Assembly (NCBI RefSeq): GCF_000337555.1
Contig: NZ_AOIO01000030.1
Coordinates: 276,686 to 340,685, forward strand
Direction: 5' to 3'
DNA from: Natrialba asiatica DSM 12278
GTDB lineage: Archaea > Halobacteriota > Halobacteria > Halobacteriales > Natrialbaceae
DNA length: 64,000 bases
Part shown: positions 28,698 through 37,528 of the stretch, one piece after another
Numbering within the stretch: position 1 is the first letter of the stretch
Layout: each line of letters begins with the position of its first letter
Made by a program: the position numbers and the translations under genes
Notes under the pieces: model-generated
The model's input: only the letters and a program-made list of their open reading frames with translations
Told to the model about the DNA's origin: nothing
Database searches by the model: none

Positions 28698-28775
28698 GTA
28701 CCGATTTCCTGGCGCAACCGCGAACTGCTCTCCGGTTGCGCCGAAACTGACTGACAGCACTCCCAGTCTCAGGCC
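28698..28775 (+). repeat. Dispersed intergenic repeat, copy B, with 20-bp direct repeat at its end
   Basis: Aligns by eye with copies at 10530-10600 and 38802-38870 over about 70 bp, starting GTACCGATTTCC and ending in GAAACTGACTGACAGCACTCC. Its last 20 bp (28756-28775) are repeated perfectly at 27772-27791. It lies in the divergent gap between the membrane protein (28528) and the lipoprotein (28829). Confidence 0.5.
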
Positions 28776-28828
28776 TCGAAGTAGTCAGGAATCCAAACCC
28801 TCAATAATACCTTACGGAAACGAGACGT

Positions 28829-29848
28829 ATGGTCCCCAGCCGAGATGCAGCCCTCTCGAACCCGACCGACAAGCAGACGAGTTCAGCGGCCCCGTTCTCG
28901 CGACGTCGCGCGCTGCAAGCCGGGATCGCAGCGCTGACCCTGCCGCTTGCGGGCTGTGTGAGCGACTTGGCCGACGAGTCGGCTCCGAAAGACGGAGACG
29001 GAGACGGAAACGAAACTGTAGCGGACACTGACGGTACCGACGATGAGACAACCGCCGACGATGGCGATCAACCGACCGAGGAGAACGCCGCCGAAGAACG
29101 CGACGACAGCGTCGATGCCGCGCTATCCGCAGTGGTCGAGACGTACCTCAACGCGGCCGTCGAAGAGGACACGGAGACGATGAGCGAGGTATCCCATCGA
29201 CTGAACCCCCTCGACCCCGCCGCGTGGGAAGAAGAAGGGTGGGAGTTCAGCGGCGGAAACGGCGACGCCGATCCCGACGAGTACGAGACCACCGTGCGAT
29301 CGAGGGACGCCGCCACCGACGCCGTCTTCGAACTCGAGGGAAGCGAGTTCTGGTTCGACCGGGACGAACTCGACGACGACCTTGCCGACGAACGGCTCGC
29401 GCTTCTCGAGGTCAGTGCCGACGATCCGTCCGGTGGGGACCCGACCGTCTGGGTACTCGCCACCGAGAACGGCGAATGGAAGTATCTGTTCTCGGGTCCG
29501 GCGGACGACGCGCCGGACGATCCGTCGGAGGCGTTCGAGGAACCGATCGAGGACGAGGCAAATGACGTCGTCGAGGAAATCAACTGGGAGTACGACAGCC
29601 CCGCGAGCGACGTGAACCAGGCGGCGGTCGTCCTCACCGATTCGACCGAGATCGACGCGGAGCGAGTTCGCGTCGAGTCGACGGTCGCCGGCGGACAGAC
29701 GGGTGCCTACGATAACGAGGAGTTCGGTGCAACCTGGACGGGAATCACGTTGTACGTGGAAGTCGATCCTGCGGGCGACCAAATCGTCGTCACCGCGATC
29801 GACGGCGACGAGGAAACCGTCGTCCACCGGGAGCAGTTCGAACCGTAG
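28829..29848 (+). CDS. Tat lipoprotein with Asp/Glu-rich linker
   Basis: 339 aa. The signal has SRRRALQAGIAALTLPLAGC with lipobox Cys43, so it is probably exported folded and lipid-anchored. A 45-residue acidic linker follows, then a helical ETYLNAAVEEDTETMSEVSH segment resembling an NTF2-like entry and a beta-rich C-terminal region ending in EVDPAGDQIVVTAIDGDEETVVHRE. This is typical of haloarchaeal surface lipoproteins of unknown role. A TATA-like AATAATACC lies about 18-26 nt upstream. Confidence 0.7.
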   Translation: MVPSRDAALSNPTDKQTSSAAPFSRRRALQAGIAALTLPLAGCVSDLADESAPKDGDGDGNETVADTDGTDDETTADDGDQPTEENAAEERDDSVDAALSAVVETYLNAAVEEDTETMSEVSHRLNPLDPAAWEEEGWEFSGGNGDADPDEYETTVRSRDAATDAVFELEGSEFWFDRDELDDDLADERLALLEVSADDPSGGDPTVWVLATENGEWKYLFSGPADDAPDDPSEAFEEPIEDEANDVVEEINWEYDSPASDVNQAAVVLTDSTEIDAERVRVESTVAGGQTGAYDNEEFGATWTGITLYVEVDPAGDQIVVTAIDGDEETVVHREQFEP

Positions 29849-29988
29849 ACTGTCGGTGCGGACCGCTTACTGCCGTGGTTTCACCGATGCAGCCCCGCCC
29901 CGCTCAGACCTGCCGAACACGGAGATCCGCTGCCGTTCTAGCGGGACGTCGCACACGACGAGAAATCGTGCGGCTTCACCGGGAAATC

Positions 29989-31986
29989 TCACTCTTGATC
30001 GCTCTCAGCGCCGTCTCGATCAATCGTCTCCTCGCGAACCGTCATCCCCTTGCGGCCCAGATGCTGGAGTTGTCGCCGCGCGAAATCCTCCTCGCGCGTG
30101 CCGCGCGTCGCGAGCACGTAGACCAATGCGCCGCCCGCCGGCCGCATCGTTCGCCCCGCTCGCTGCGTTCCCTGCCGTCGAGAGCCGCCCAACCCGGACG
30201 CGACGATCGCCAGATCCGCCGTCGGGAGGTCGATCCCTTCGTCACCCACCCGCGAGACGATCAACAGGTCGCGTTCGTCGCGCCTGAACTCGTCCAACAG
30301 CCGCCGGCGCTCGTGATGGGGCGTCTCGCCGCTGAGGAACGGGACGTCGAGCGCGGTTGCGAGTTCACCGCCCTGGTCAAGATAGTCCACAAAGATGAGG
30401 GCCTTCGAGTTCGGCTCCGCGGCGAGGAGGTAGCGGATCTCGTCGATCTTGCCGCGGTTCTGAGCGGCGATTCGGTACCGCTCGCGCCCTTCAGCCGAGG
30501 CGTAGGCGTTTTGCTGTTCGTCGTCGCCCCACGGGACGTACCGGATCTCGAGTTCGGGTTCGGCGACGAAGCCGTCGTCGAAGAGCGCCTGCCAGTCGGT
30601 GCCGATCGGGGGGCCGACGAGGGTGAAGATCTCGGTCTGACGGTCGTCTTCCCGGATGGGGCTGGCCGAGAGTCCGAGGCGGTGGCGCGACTGCAGGTGC
30701 GTACTTCGCCGGTACACGTCCGAGGGGACGTGTTGGCACTCGTCGAAGATCACGAGCCCCCACTCGCGGTCGTCGAACAGCGAGCGGTGGCGGTCCATCC
30801 CGGCGATCTGGTAGGTCGCGATGGTGACGGGGCGGACGTTCTTTTGGCCGCCGTGGTACTGCCCGATCTGGTGGGGAGCGAGCGAGGTGAACTCCGCGAG
30901 CGTCTCGGCCCACTGGCGGGCGAGGTCGCGACTCGGAACGAGGACGAGTGTTTCACCCTCGACGTGGGCCATGGCACCCATCGCGGCCACTGTTTTTCCG
31001 CTGCCCGGCGGGCCGACGAAGACGCCCTCGCCGGCTTCGGCGAAGCGGTCGATCCAGGTTTGCTGGTACTCGCGCAGGGAGACTTCGAGGTCGACGGAGA
31101 GCTGTTCGCCCGAGTCGAGTTCGCGCTCGTCCTGGACGGGGTAGCCGGCTTCGTAGAGGATGCGCTTGATCGCGGCTTCCGAGCCCTCGCGGACCCAGTC
31201 TTCGGTGTCGGAGATGGGTGCGTGGACGTGTTCCTCGTCGAGTTTCTGGCGGGCGACGTTGCCCATCACTTCGGGGCTTTTGGCTTCGAGAACGGTGTAG
31301 CCCTCCTCGTGGGTGGTGAGCCGGAACTGGTGGGCGCGGTCCCACTGGCTCTGGACCCAGTCTTCGAGTTCGGCCGAGCGCTGGCCGAGCGCCTGGCGCA
31401 TGGTTCGCGCGAGGGCGTCGAAGGAGTCGTGGGGTGCCTGCCAGACGTCCTCGGGTCTGACGACGTAGCGGTAACCCTCCTCGCCGTTGCCGTCCGCGAG
31501 GTGGGCGAACTGGGCGAGCTGGGCGCGAGTGAACTGGTCGGGGCGGTCGACGACGATTTCCCGGCGTTTGGGGAAGACGACGACGCGCTCGCGGTCGGTG
31601 AGGTCCTCGAGTTCGCTCGGGTACCAGACGACGGGATCGGCCGAGACGGCGAGGCGTTCGAGATCGCCCCGCTCGGTGAGCGCGTCGAGGCGGTCGCTGA
31701 CGGCGTCGTGCGACGGGTGGTGATCGAGCGTGCGCGCGACTTCGCCGGCGGTGAGGACGGGACGGCCGGTTTGCTGGCAGGCGTCGTGGAACGTCTCGAG
31801 TGGGAGCGGCGAGCGCGACTCGCCGTCCGCACTTGTGCTAGCGGGTGCGTCCGCGTCCGTATCCGAGTCTGTGTTCGGATTCTCGTGTTCGTTCCCGTCG
31901 GCGGCGTCCACGCTGTCGGTCTCGGCGGCGTCGGCGGCAGGAAGGTGCTCGTCGCTGCGCGTCGCTGACGAACGTTCGTCTGTCAC
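29989..31986 (-). CDS. XPB/Rad25-like SF2 DNA helicase
   Basis: 665 aa. N-terminal Asp/Thr-rich tail (1-60), a winged-helix/damage-recognition-like region (about 60-290), then helicase motifs: Walker A GPPGSGKT, motif Ib VLVPSRDLARQW, DECQH (motif II), LSASP (motif III), and in the second RecA lobe ALIFVDYLDQGGEL, VSRVGDEGIDLPTADLAI (motif V) and QRAGRTMRP (motif VI). This is the layout of archaeal XPB-type helicases, linked to nucleotide excision repair. The C-terminus RRQLQHLGRKGMTVRE also fits. No nuclease partner (Bax1) is adjacent. Confidence 0.85.
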   Translation of the reverse strand: MTDERSSATRSDEHLPAADAAETDSVDAADGNEHENPNTDSDTDADAPASTSADGESRSPLPLETFHDACQQTGRPVLTAGEVARTLDHHPSHDAVSDRLDALTERGDLERLAVSADPVVWYPSELEDLTDRERVVVFPKRREIVVDRPDQFTRAQLAQFAHLADGNGEEGYRYVVRPEDVWQAPHDSFDALARTMRQALGQRSAELEDWVQSQWDRAHQFRLTTHEEGYTVLEAKSPEVMGNVARQKLDEEHVHAPISDTEDWVREGSEAAIKRILYEAGYPVQDERELDSGEQLSVDLEVSLREYQQTWIDRFAEAGEGVFVGPPGSGKTVAAMGAMAHVEGETLVLVPSRDLARQWAETLAEFTSLAPHQIGQYHGGQKNVRPVTIATYQIAGMDRHRSLFDDREWGLVIFDECQHVPSDVYRRSTHLQSRHRLGLSASPIREDDRQTEIFTLVGPPIGTDWQALFDDGFVAEPELEIRYVPWGDDEQQNAYASAEGRERYRIAAQNRGKIDEIRYLLAAEPNSKALIFVDYLDQGGELATALDVPFLSGETPHHERRRLLDEFRRDERDLLIVSRVGDEGIDLPTADLAIVASGLGGSRRQGTQRAGRTMRPAGGALVYVLATRGTREEDFARRQLQHLGRKGMTVREETIDRDGAESDQE

Positions 31987-32140
31987 TGCCGACCCTAGCG
32001 GTGGCGGGAGTAAACAGATTTCGCTTAGCTTAGTTCCGTTTTGACGACACGGGCGCAGTAGTCGTGCCGGTCGTTTCCACGGTGTGGTGTGGCCTGTGAA
32101 AGCGCAACACTATATGCCGACCGAGGCCGTACGAACTCGT

Positions 32141-32317
32141 ATGTTCCGCGCGATCCTCCCGGAGGGACAGATCATGTGTGAGGACTACGATCGAACGGAC
32201 GACGGACTCAGACTTTACGACGAGGACGGCGAGTTCATCGCGTTCGTCCCGTACGCGAATTTACACGCGTTGCTCAACGAAGACGTCTACAGCGAGAACG
32301 AGCGGTCGATCATGTAG
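32141..32317 (+). CDS. 58-aa conserved-type acidic protein
   Basis: Start chosen at ATG 32141 because a TATATG box at 32111-32116 is 25-30 nt upstream, which fits a leaderless transcript; upstream in-frame ATGs at 32084 and 32114 would overlap the box. The product MFRAILPEGQIMCEDYDRTD... is highly acidic with one Cys and alternates hydrophobic strands (LRLYDEDGEFIAFVPYANL), like a small beta-barrel. Its 3' end overlaps the convergent tfb gene by 8 nt. Function unknown. Confidence 0.7.
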   Translation: MFRAILPEGQIMCEDYDRTDDGLRLYDEDGEFIAFVPYANLHALLNEDVYSENERSIM

Positions 32318-33263
32318 CCGGAGCCTGGTCGATCGCGTCGAGTTGCTCCCGGTAGCGGTTTCTGACGGTGACGACGGTGGTCTGGGCGGTGTCGGCGACG
32401 GCTCGTTGTGGGATCGTTTCGTCACAGAGTAGGCCGGCGGCGTAGATAGCGGCAGCGGCGAAGCCGGTCGGTGATTTGCCGGAATGGAGGCCCTGTTCGG
32501 TCGTCTGTTCGATGATGTCGACGGCTTTGGTTTCGACGGCTTTGCTCACGTCGAGTTCGGAGCAGAACCGAGGGACGAACTGGCGCGGGTTCGTCGGCTC
32601 GAGATTGATGTCGAGTTCGTCGGCGATGTAGCGGTAGGTGCGCCCGATCTCGCGCTGGTCGACTCGCGAGACGGATGTTACTTCCTCGAGACTGCGCGGA
32701 ATCCCTTCCTTTCGACAGGCGGTGTAGAGTGCGCTGGTGGCGACGCCTTCGATAGAGCGGCCGCGGATGAGATCCTGTTCGAGAGCCTGCCGGTAGATGA
32801 CGCTTGCCGTCTCTTTGACGGGCTTCGGGACGCCGAGGGCGCTGACCATGCGGTCGATTTCCGAGAGAGCGTACTTGAGATTGCGTTCGCCGGCGTTTTT
32901 CGTGCGGATGCGTTCCTGCCAGACGCGCAGCCGGTGAAGTTGGCCGTGCTTGTCGGCTGACATCGAGTGGCCGTTTGCGTCCTTGTTGCGCCAGTCGATC
33001 GTCGTCGTCAGCCCGCGGTCGTGCATCGACTGCGTAAGGGGTGCGCCGACGCGGGAGAGTTCGTCGTGTTCCTGGGCGTTGAACGCGCGCCACTCCGGGC
33101 CGTAGTCGATCGGATCTTCGGTGAGGACGAGCCCGCACTCTCCGCAGACGCGTTCGCCGCGATCCGGATCGTGAATGATCGTCTCAGTTTCGCAGTCTGG
33201 ACATAACCCTTGGTCAGCCTCCTGGACCTCGGTTCTGGTCTTGTCGATGATGGACTGCGTCAT
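32310..33263 (-). CDS. tfb: Transcription initiation factor TFB
   Basis: 317 aa, normal TFB length. The N-terminal zinc ribbon has CPDC and CGEC knuckles (about 21-43) followed by the B-finger region (DPIDYGPEWRAFNAQEHDELSRVGAPLT), then two cyclin repeats (about 115-210 and 215-310). TFB binds TBP-TATA and the BRE and recruits RNA polymerase. Haloarchaea carry several TFBs with different promoter preferences, so the position of this one inside the glycan region is of interest given the repeated non-canonical promoter box. A TTACAG stretch about 30 nt upstream may be its promoter. Confidence 0.95.
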   Translation of the reverse strand: MTQSIIDKTRTEVQEADQGLCPDCETETIIHDPDRGERVCGECGLVLTEDPIDYGPEWRAFNAQEHDELSRVGAPLTQSMHDRGLTTTIDWRNKDANGHSMSADKHGQLHRLRVWQERIRTKNAGERNLKYALSEIDRMVSALGVPKPVKETASVIYRQALEQDLIRGRSIEGVATSALYTACRKEGIPRSLEEVTSVSRVDQREIGRTYRYIADELDINLEPTNPRQFVPRFCSELDVSKAVETKAVDIIEQTTEQGLHSGKSPTGFAAAAIYAAGLLCDETIPQRAVADTAQTTVVTVRNRYREQLDAIDQAPAT

Positions 33264-34208
33264 CAGTAGTGGACGGAAACCGTGCTGTCACTGTAAGGGG
33301 TTCACATGGTTTCGCGAGAAACGCCGACTTACTGCACCCGAAGAGAGCACGACGACGGCGTGTTTCGCGTCCCGAAGCAGTGTCCGAGAGTGGTTATTCG
33401 TCTCGCGCGAGAGAGCCCGAATCGATCCCGTCCCAGACCGGACCTCCGGCGATTTCGTCTCCTGACGGGGTCATACTAGAGGGTGCAGGCGGTGTCCACT
33501 ACCGACGACTGGGTCAAGATAGTAACTGGACGACGAGTAACATCGTAGTTCCACACGTAAAGATGGCTTTCGAGTGCAAACCGTCAGGAGAATTTATGTC
33601 GCTCGGGTCAAACGTTTTCTAACAGTGCTGTGTTGCCGACCCGCACACCGACGCCACTCTCCGCATCGATACCGCGTTTCGAGCCACAGTCGTACGGCGT
33701 CGATACAGACGCCCAATCCATCGATACTGACGCTGCACTCGATCTCGAATCGTCGACAGCGATCACGCTCTCATCGCCTCGGCAGCGTCGCGTCGAGAAG
33801 CCGGTCCGTACCCCCTTTGCAGCCGGTGCGAAACGTGGCTGTGCTTAAGAGTGTCTCTGTTGGTGTACAACTTGGTGTGTCAATCGTGACTGCGAATTGC
33901 CGTTCGAGCGTACAGGGGCCGCTGCCGGTCCGACAGTCCAGTGGTTCGGATACGGCCTGGCGACGGCAGTCCTCGACTCAACCCGTCCCAGCGGAACCAC
34001 TGGAATCGAACTCTGAGCGACGACGTGTTCACCCGGAACAGGCTCGAACCCGAACTCAGAACCGATACCAAAATCGTCCCCGGAATCGACTCTACAACCA
34101 GCCCCACACACAGGACCAAACCCAACCCCGACCAACCCGGAAACAGTTCGTCCACAACCGCTGCAACCGGTCCACCGGACAGCTCCCAACCGGCGGAGGC
34201 CCGCGATA
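33264..34208. other. Long intergenic region between tfb and a DUF7344-like gene
   Basis: About 945 bp without a convincing gene. Two small dyads are present: GTTTC-GCGA-GAAAC near 33309-33322, about 45 nt upstream of tfb, and the palindrome TCTCGCGCGAGA near 33401-33412. A short AT-rich zone lies near 33500-33620. No RNA gene was recognised. Confidence 0.4.
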
Positions 34209-34808
34209 ATGTCCTCCGTCGATACCTCCCTTCCGGACGAACTCTCCTCCTCCGTCGGCGACGCCGAAACTGACGACCAACTCTCCAAAGACGTCATTTT
34301 CGAACTCCTGAAGAACCGCCGCCGACGCGAAGTCCTCACCTACCTGCTCGAGGCCGACGAAACCGTCACGCTCGGTGAACTCGCCGAACAGATCGCCGCC
34401 TGGGAGAACGATACGAGCGTTAACGCCCTCAGTTCGGACCAGCGAAAGCGGGTCTACGTCGCGCTCTATCAGACCCATCTCCCAAAAATGGACGATGCCG
34501 GTATCGTCGAATACGATCAGGATCGCGGACTGATTTCGCTGGCGGACAACGCCGACCTGCTGATGATGTACCTGGACACGGATACCCACCGACAGGACCG
34601 CTGGGATCGGTGGTACGCTGGCCTGAGCGTGGCCGGTGGCCTCCTCGTTAGTGCGGCACTGGTTGGTCTCCCTGGGCTCACGGCCCTCCCAACGCTTGCG
34701 ATCGCCGGCGGTGTCGTCGTCGCGTTTTTCGCCCTCTCGCTTGCCCACGTCGCGACGAATCGCCAGCACGAACGCGATGTCGACGGCAAACTCTCCCGAA
34801 TCGAGTAA
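34209..34808 (+). CDS. DUF7344-like winged-helix membrane protein (copy 1)
   Basis: 199 aa. Residues about 25-125 are a winged helix (DVIFELLKNRRRREVLTYLLE... VYVALYQTHLPKMDDAGIVEYDQD) and the C-terminus has two membrane helices (YAGLSVAGGLLVSAALVGL and LAIAGGVVVAFFALSLAHVA). This haloarchaeal arrangement, a DNA-binding-like domain anchored in the membrane, occurs three times in the window (also 57690-58226 and 62017-62520). Likely a membrane-linked regulator; targets unknown. Confidence 0.82.
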   Translation: MSSVDTSLPDELSSSVGDAETDDQLSKDVIFELLKNRRRREVLTYLLEADETVTLGELAEQIAAWENDTSVNALSSDQRKRVYVALYQTHLPKMDDAGIVEYDQDRGLISLADNADLLMMYLDTDTHRQDRWDRWYAGLSVAGGLLVSAALVGLPGLTALPTLAIAGGVVVAFFALSLAHVATNRQHERDVDGKLSRIE

Positions 34809-34907
34809 GTCCATTTCGTTCGGATCCGCCCCCTCTCGTCCACGACTCACGGAATCTGACCAGTCGTTCCCGCTGGCGTTCTCAACGACGAACAGAATCG
34901 AGAAGGA

Positions 34908-34916
34908 CTTTTATCC
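34908..34916 (+). promoter_or_regulatory. TATA-like box in front of the inverted-repeat element
   Basis: CTTTTATCC, preceded by the purine-rich GAGAAGGA, resembles a haloarchaeal BRE/TATA element. A transcript would start at about 34936-34940, just inside the inverted-repeat element. Confidence 0.4.
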
Positions 34917-34926
34917 GGGCCGTTCG

Positions 34927-35018
34927 TACCATTAGATGGCTCCCGGCGACCGTCATCCAGTACCGGAGCAGTTCGCGTGCCAGCTTGCTGTTCCACGCGC
35001 GGGAGCCATCTAATTACC
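34927..35018. mobile_element. 84-bp inverted-repeat element flanked by TACC direct repeats
   Basis: The arms ATTAGATGGCTCCCG (34931-34945) and its exact reverse complement (35000-35014) form a perfect 15-bp inverted repeat around a 54-nt centre. The 4 bp outside each end are the direct repeat TACC (34927-34930 and 35015-35018), which looks like a target-site duplication of a miniature inverted-repeat element. The centre can also form smaller stems (GCGTG/CACGC around CAG-CTTG-CTG), giving a three-way-junction RNA fold. A structured RNA is the alternative reading. Confidence 0.5.
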
Positions 35019-35343
35019 GATCACTAGCCTTTAGCTCCTGGGCAGTCAGAGATTGGGACTACCGAACGCCGCGTGTGTTATCATACAGCGCCGAGACGAT
35101 ACCACGATCCGTTCACGACCGACGACCGAGAGGAGTGGTTTTGACTCGGCACGCTGCGTATACTGTCGGGTAGAACGACGTGAAGACGGTCGCTCCGCTG
35201 GGGCCGTCACCGGTGGAGACGCCCGCAGAACGCGTGCGTTCTGATGGGCATCGCAAACCGACGGTTTGCTCGACGGCCGCGGATTCGCGACTGACATCGT
35301 CTCGACTTCTATCCGACAGTATCACCCCTCAATTCCGACGTAA
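35019..35343. other. Gap right of the inverted-repeat element
   Basis: About 325 bp with no supported gene, reaching the 3' end of the beta-helix gene. Frames on both strands here are short and Arg-rich. Confidence 0.35.
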
Positions 35344-37134
35344 CTACTGATCCCGCGCGTTGTACTGCACGTCCACCGTTGCGTCCCCACAGAGCGAGAA
35401 GTCCCCGAGTTCACCCGCGAACCAGTAGGCGTCGAGTTCGGTATCGACGACGCCGCGAACGGTGCCGTCCGCAATCGTGTCATCGGCGTCGATGGTCGCT
35501 TCGCCGGGGTCGGCTTTGACGATCGTTCCGTTGACCGTCACGGCGTACGACGTGGGGTCGTCGGTGCCGGAGCCGTCGATAACCAGCGCGTGTGGCAGCA
35601 GTTCAGTGTCGCCGTACGCTGCGGGATCGATCCGTTCTCCGTCGAGGAAGACGGCCGCCTCGCCGTCGGTAAACGTCACGTCCGTCAGCGCCCCCGAGAA
35701 CCGGAACACCTGCGACGAGTCCGTCACCGAACTCTGGACCGTCGAGCCGGAGATCGTCGTCGCCTCGTCGTCCGGATCTTCGTCGGCATCGAGTTCGATC
35801 GTGCCGTCGACCGTGATCTCGTAGCTCGTCGGTGCGCCGCGGCCGTCGATTTCGAGTTCGTGTGGGAGCTCCTCGCCGTAGTCTGCGGGATCGACTTCCT
35901 CGCCGTCGACGAGCACTCGACCGGGGCCGTCGACGGTCAGCGACGAGAGTTCGCCCTCGAACCGGAACGCGTCCTTCCAGTCGGCGACGACGCCGCGAAC
36001 GCTGCCGTCTTCGAGTTCGTCTTCGCCATCGATCGTCGCGCCGTCGGTAGTCGCCTGCTCGACCGATCCGTCGACCGCGAACTCGTAGCGGGTCACGTCC
36101 GCGCTGTCGCCTTCGACGAGCAGCAACTGCCCGTCTTCGGCGTCCTCGGTATCTTCGCCGTCCTCGGCGTCGTCCACGCCGCCGGTCGTTCCGTCGCTCG
36201 ACCCGCCAGAGGCGGCTTCCGCCGCCGACGTCGGCGTCCCCTCGGGAACCGAGAGTTCAGGTGAACTCGAGACGTCGGTCTGTTCGAGACCGCTGCCCTG
36301 GACGTTGCCGTCGATGGCTCCACCTGACATCTGGGCGGTCCCGCTTTCGCGGAGGACCATCGCGTGCGGGTACGGCCCGTCGGCGAAGTGCGAGTTCTCG
36401 ATCGTGACGGTGTCGCCGGGCCAGACCCAGACCGGGCGACCGTGGGCCTCGGTGTAGCCGCCCCAGCCGGGACCGTAGTCGGTGTCGTCGTTGTACGCGA
36501 CGGAGTCGACGATCGCGTCGTCGCCGCCGGCGACACGGTACGTGCTGACGCCGTTGTTCTTGCCGTAGCAGCGGTCGAAGTGGGCCGACCCGCCGGAGGC
36601 AGTGTTGGAGCAGTAAAAGCCGTTGTTCGGCCATCCCTGAACGTTACAGTGGCGGAAGGTCACGTTACAGGACGACTCCTTGTGGTAGAACACTGCGCCG
36701 GGACCGTGGACGAAGCTCTCGCCTTCCTTGGTCGAGCCATCGCCGAGGTAGACGTTTTCGATCAGCACGTCTCCGCTCGGAGCCGTGATCGAGATCATGA
36801 AGCCGTCTCCGCGGTGGAGTCCCTCGAAGCCGACGTTGCGGATCGTCGAATTGCCGCCCTCGACGAGCAAGACGACGCTATCACCGGTCGTCAGGTCGAT
36901 CAGTTTGTTCTCGAAGGTCTCGCCCTGCCCGATCCGAATGACCTGACCCTGTGCGTCGATCGTTTCGTAGTCGGCCTCGTCGGCCGCGCCGACGGTGCCG
37001 GCAAACGCCGTTGCTGCAGTCGTTGCGCCGGCCAGTTTCATATACGATCGACGGCCGAGTAATTGAGTATTACCGTCTGTCATTGCCTTATCCCCGGATG
37101 AACCGTCACCCGGTACCGAACGTTCGCGTGCCAT
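35344..37134 (-). CDS. Tat-exported right-handed beta-helix protein with C-terminal repeats
   Basis: 596 aa from ATG 37134; a second ATG at 37083 is possible. RR at about 28-29 (GRRSYMKLAGATTAATAFAG) is a Tat signal. Residues about 55-285 are a right-handed parallel beta-helix (ENKLIDLTTGDSVVLLVEGGNSTIRNVGFEG; VLIENVYLGDGS). After an acidic Gly/Asp/Glu linker come three related C-terminal units of about 80 residues, with shared VDGxxVDPADYG, LPHxLxIDGxG and TSYxxTVxGTI elements. Probably a secreted or surface-attached glycan-binding or lyase-like protein; no catalytic residues can be assigned. Paralogue of 37529-38473. Confidence 0.8.
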   Translation of the reverse strand: MARERSVPGDGSSGDKAMTDGNTQLLGRRSYMKLAGATTAATAFAGTVGAADEADYETIDAQGQVIRIGQGETFENKLIDLTTGDSVVLLVEGGNSTIRNVGFEGLHRGDGFMISITAPSGDVLIENVYLGDGSTKEGESFVHGPGAVFYHKESSCNVTFRHCNVQGWPNNGFYCSNTASGGSAHFDRCYGKNNGVSTYRVAGGDDAIVDSVAYNDDTDYGPGWGGYTEAHGRPVWVWPGDTVTIENSHFADGPYPHAMVLRESGTAQMSGGAIDGNVQGSGLEQTDVSSSPELSVPEGTPTSAAEAASGGSSDGTTGGVDDAEDGEDTEDAEDGQLLLVEGDSADVTRYEFAVDGSVEQATTDGATIDGEDELEDGSVRGVVADWKDAFRFEGELSSLTVDGPGRVLVDGEEVDPADYGEELPHELEIDGRGAPTSYEITVDGTIELDADEDPDDEATTISGSTVQSSVTDSSQVFRFSGALTDVTFTDGEAAVFLDGERIDPAAYGDTELLPHALVIDGSGTDDPTSYAVTVNGTIVKADPGEATIDADDTIADGTVRGVVDTELDAYWFAGELGDFSLCGDATVDVQYNARDQ

Positions 37135-37528
37135 GTACTACGAGTAATTTGGGACTACTACAAGAAACTTTCTCTTATCTAATCTCTAAAATTTACAGAC
37201 GGTAGATATGGTCTGAGTATTCGATCACAAAACTATCTATCTTCACAGCCGAAACGCGTTTCGCCACGTCGGCTCAGTCTGGCGAGTAATACCGTATTAC
37301 CGCTCGGCACAGTGAATTAATATCATATGGATTATACTATCGATCGCGTCCGAATCGAGAACATGACGCGTTCTCAACTCGTTTCGACGGGAGTGGTAAG
37401 TCGGCGGGAGCCACGAAGAACGGAGAGCGACGGCTAGATCGGGGGCGAAAGACGACACAGCAAAAGGAGGATCCGTCAGCGGGACTGCGGTGGAGGGCCG
37501 CCGTCAGGGGGACGAGGACGGCGAGCGA
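37135..37528. promoter_or_regulatory. AT-rich promoter region of the first beta-helix gene
   Basis: The first 110 bp upstream of 37134 are AT-rich; on the minus strand GAAAGTTTCTTG lies about 25-35 nt upstream of the start. The stretch from about 37390 to 37528 is downstream of the second beta-helix gene and holds nothing recognisable. Confidence 0.35.

Noticed and set aside
29875..31968. A 697-codon open frame on the plus strand
   Set aside because: It is the antisense shadow of the helicase gene; helicase motifs are on the minus strand and the plus product is a low-complexity Arg/Val/Glu sequence.
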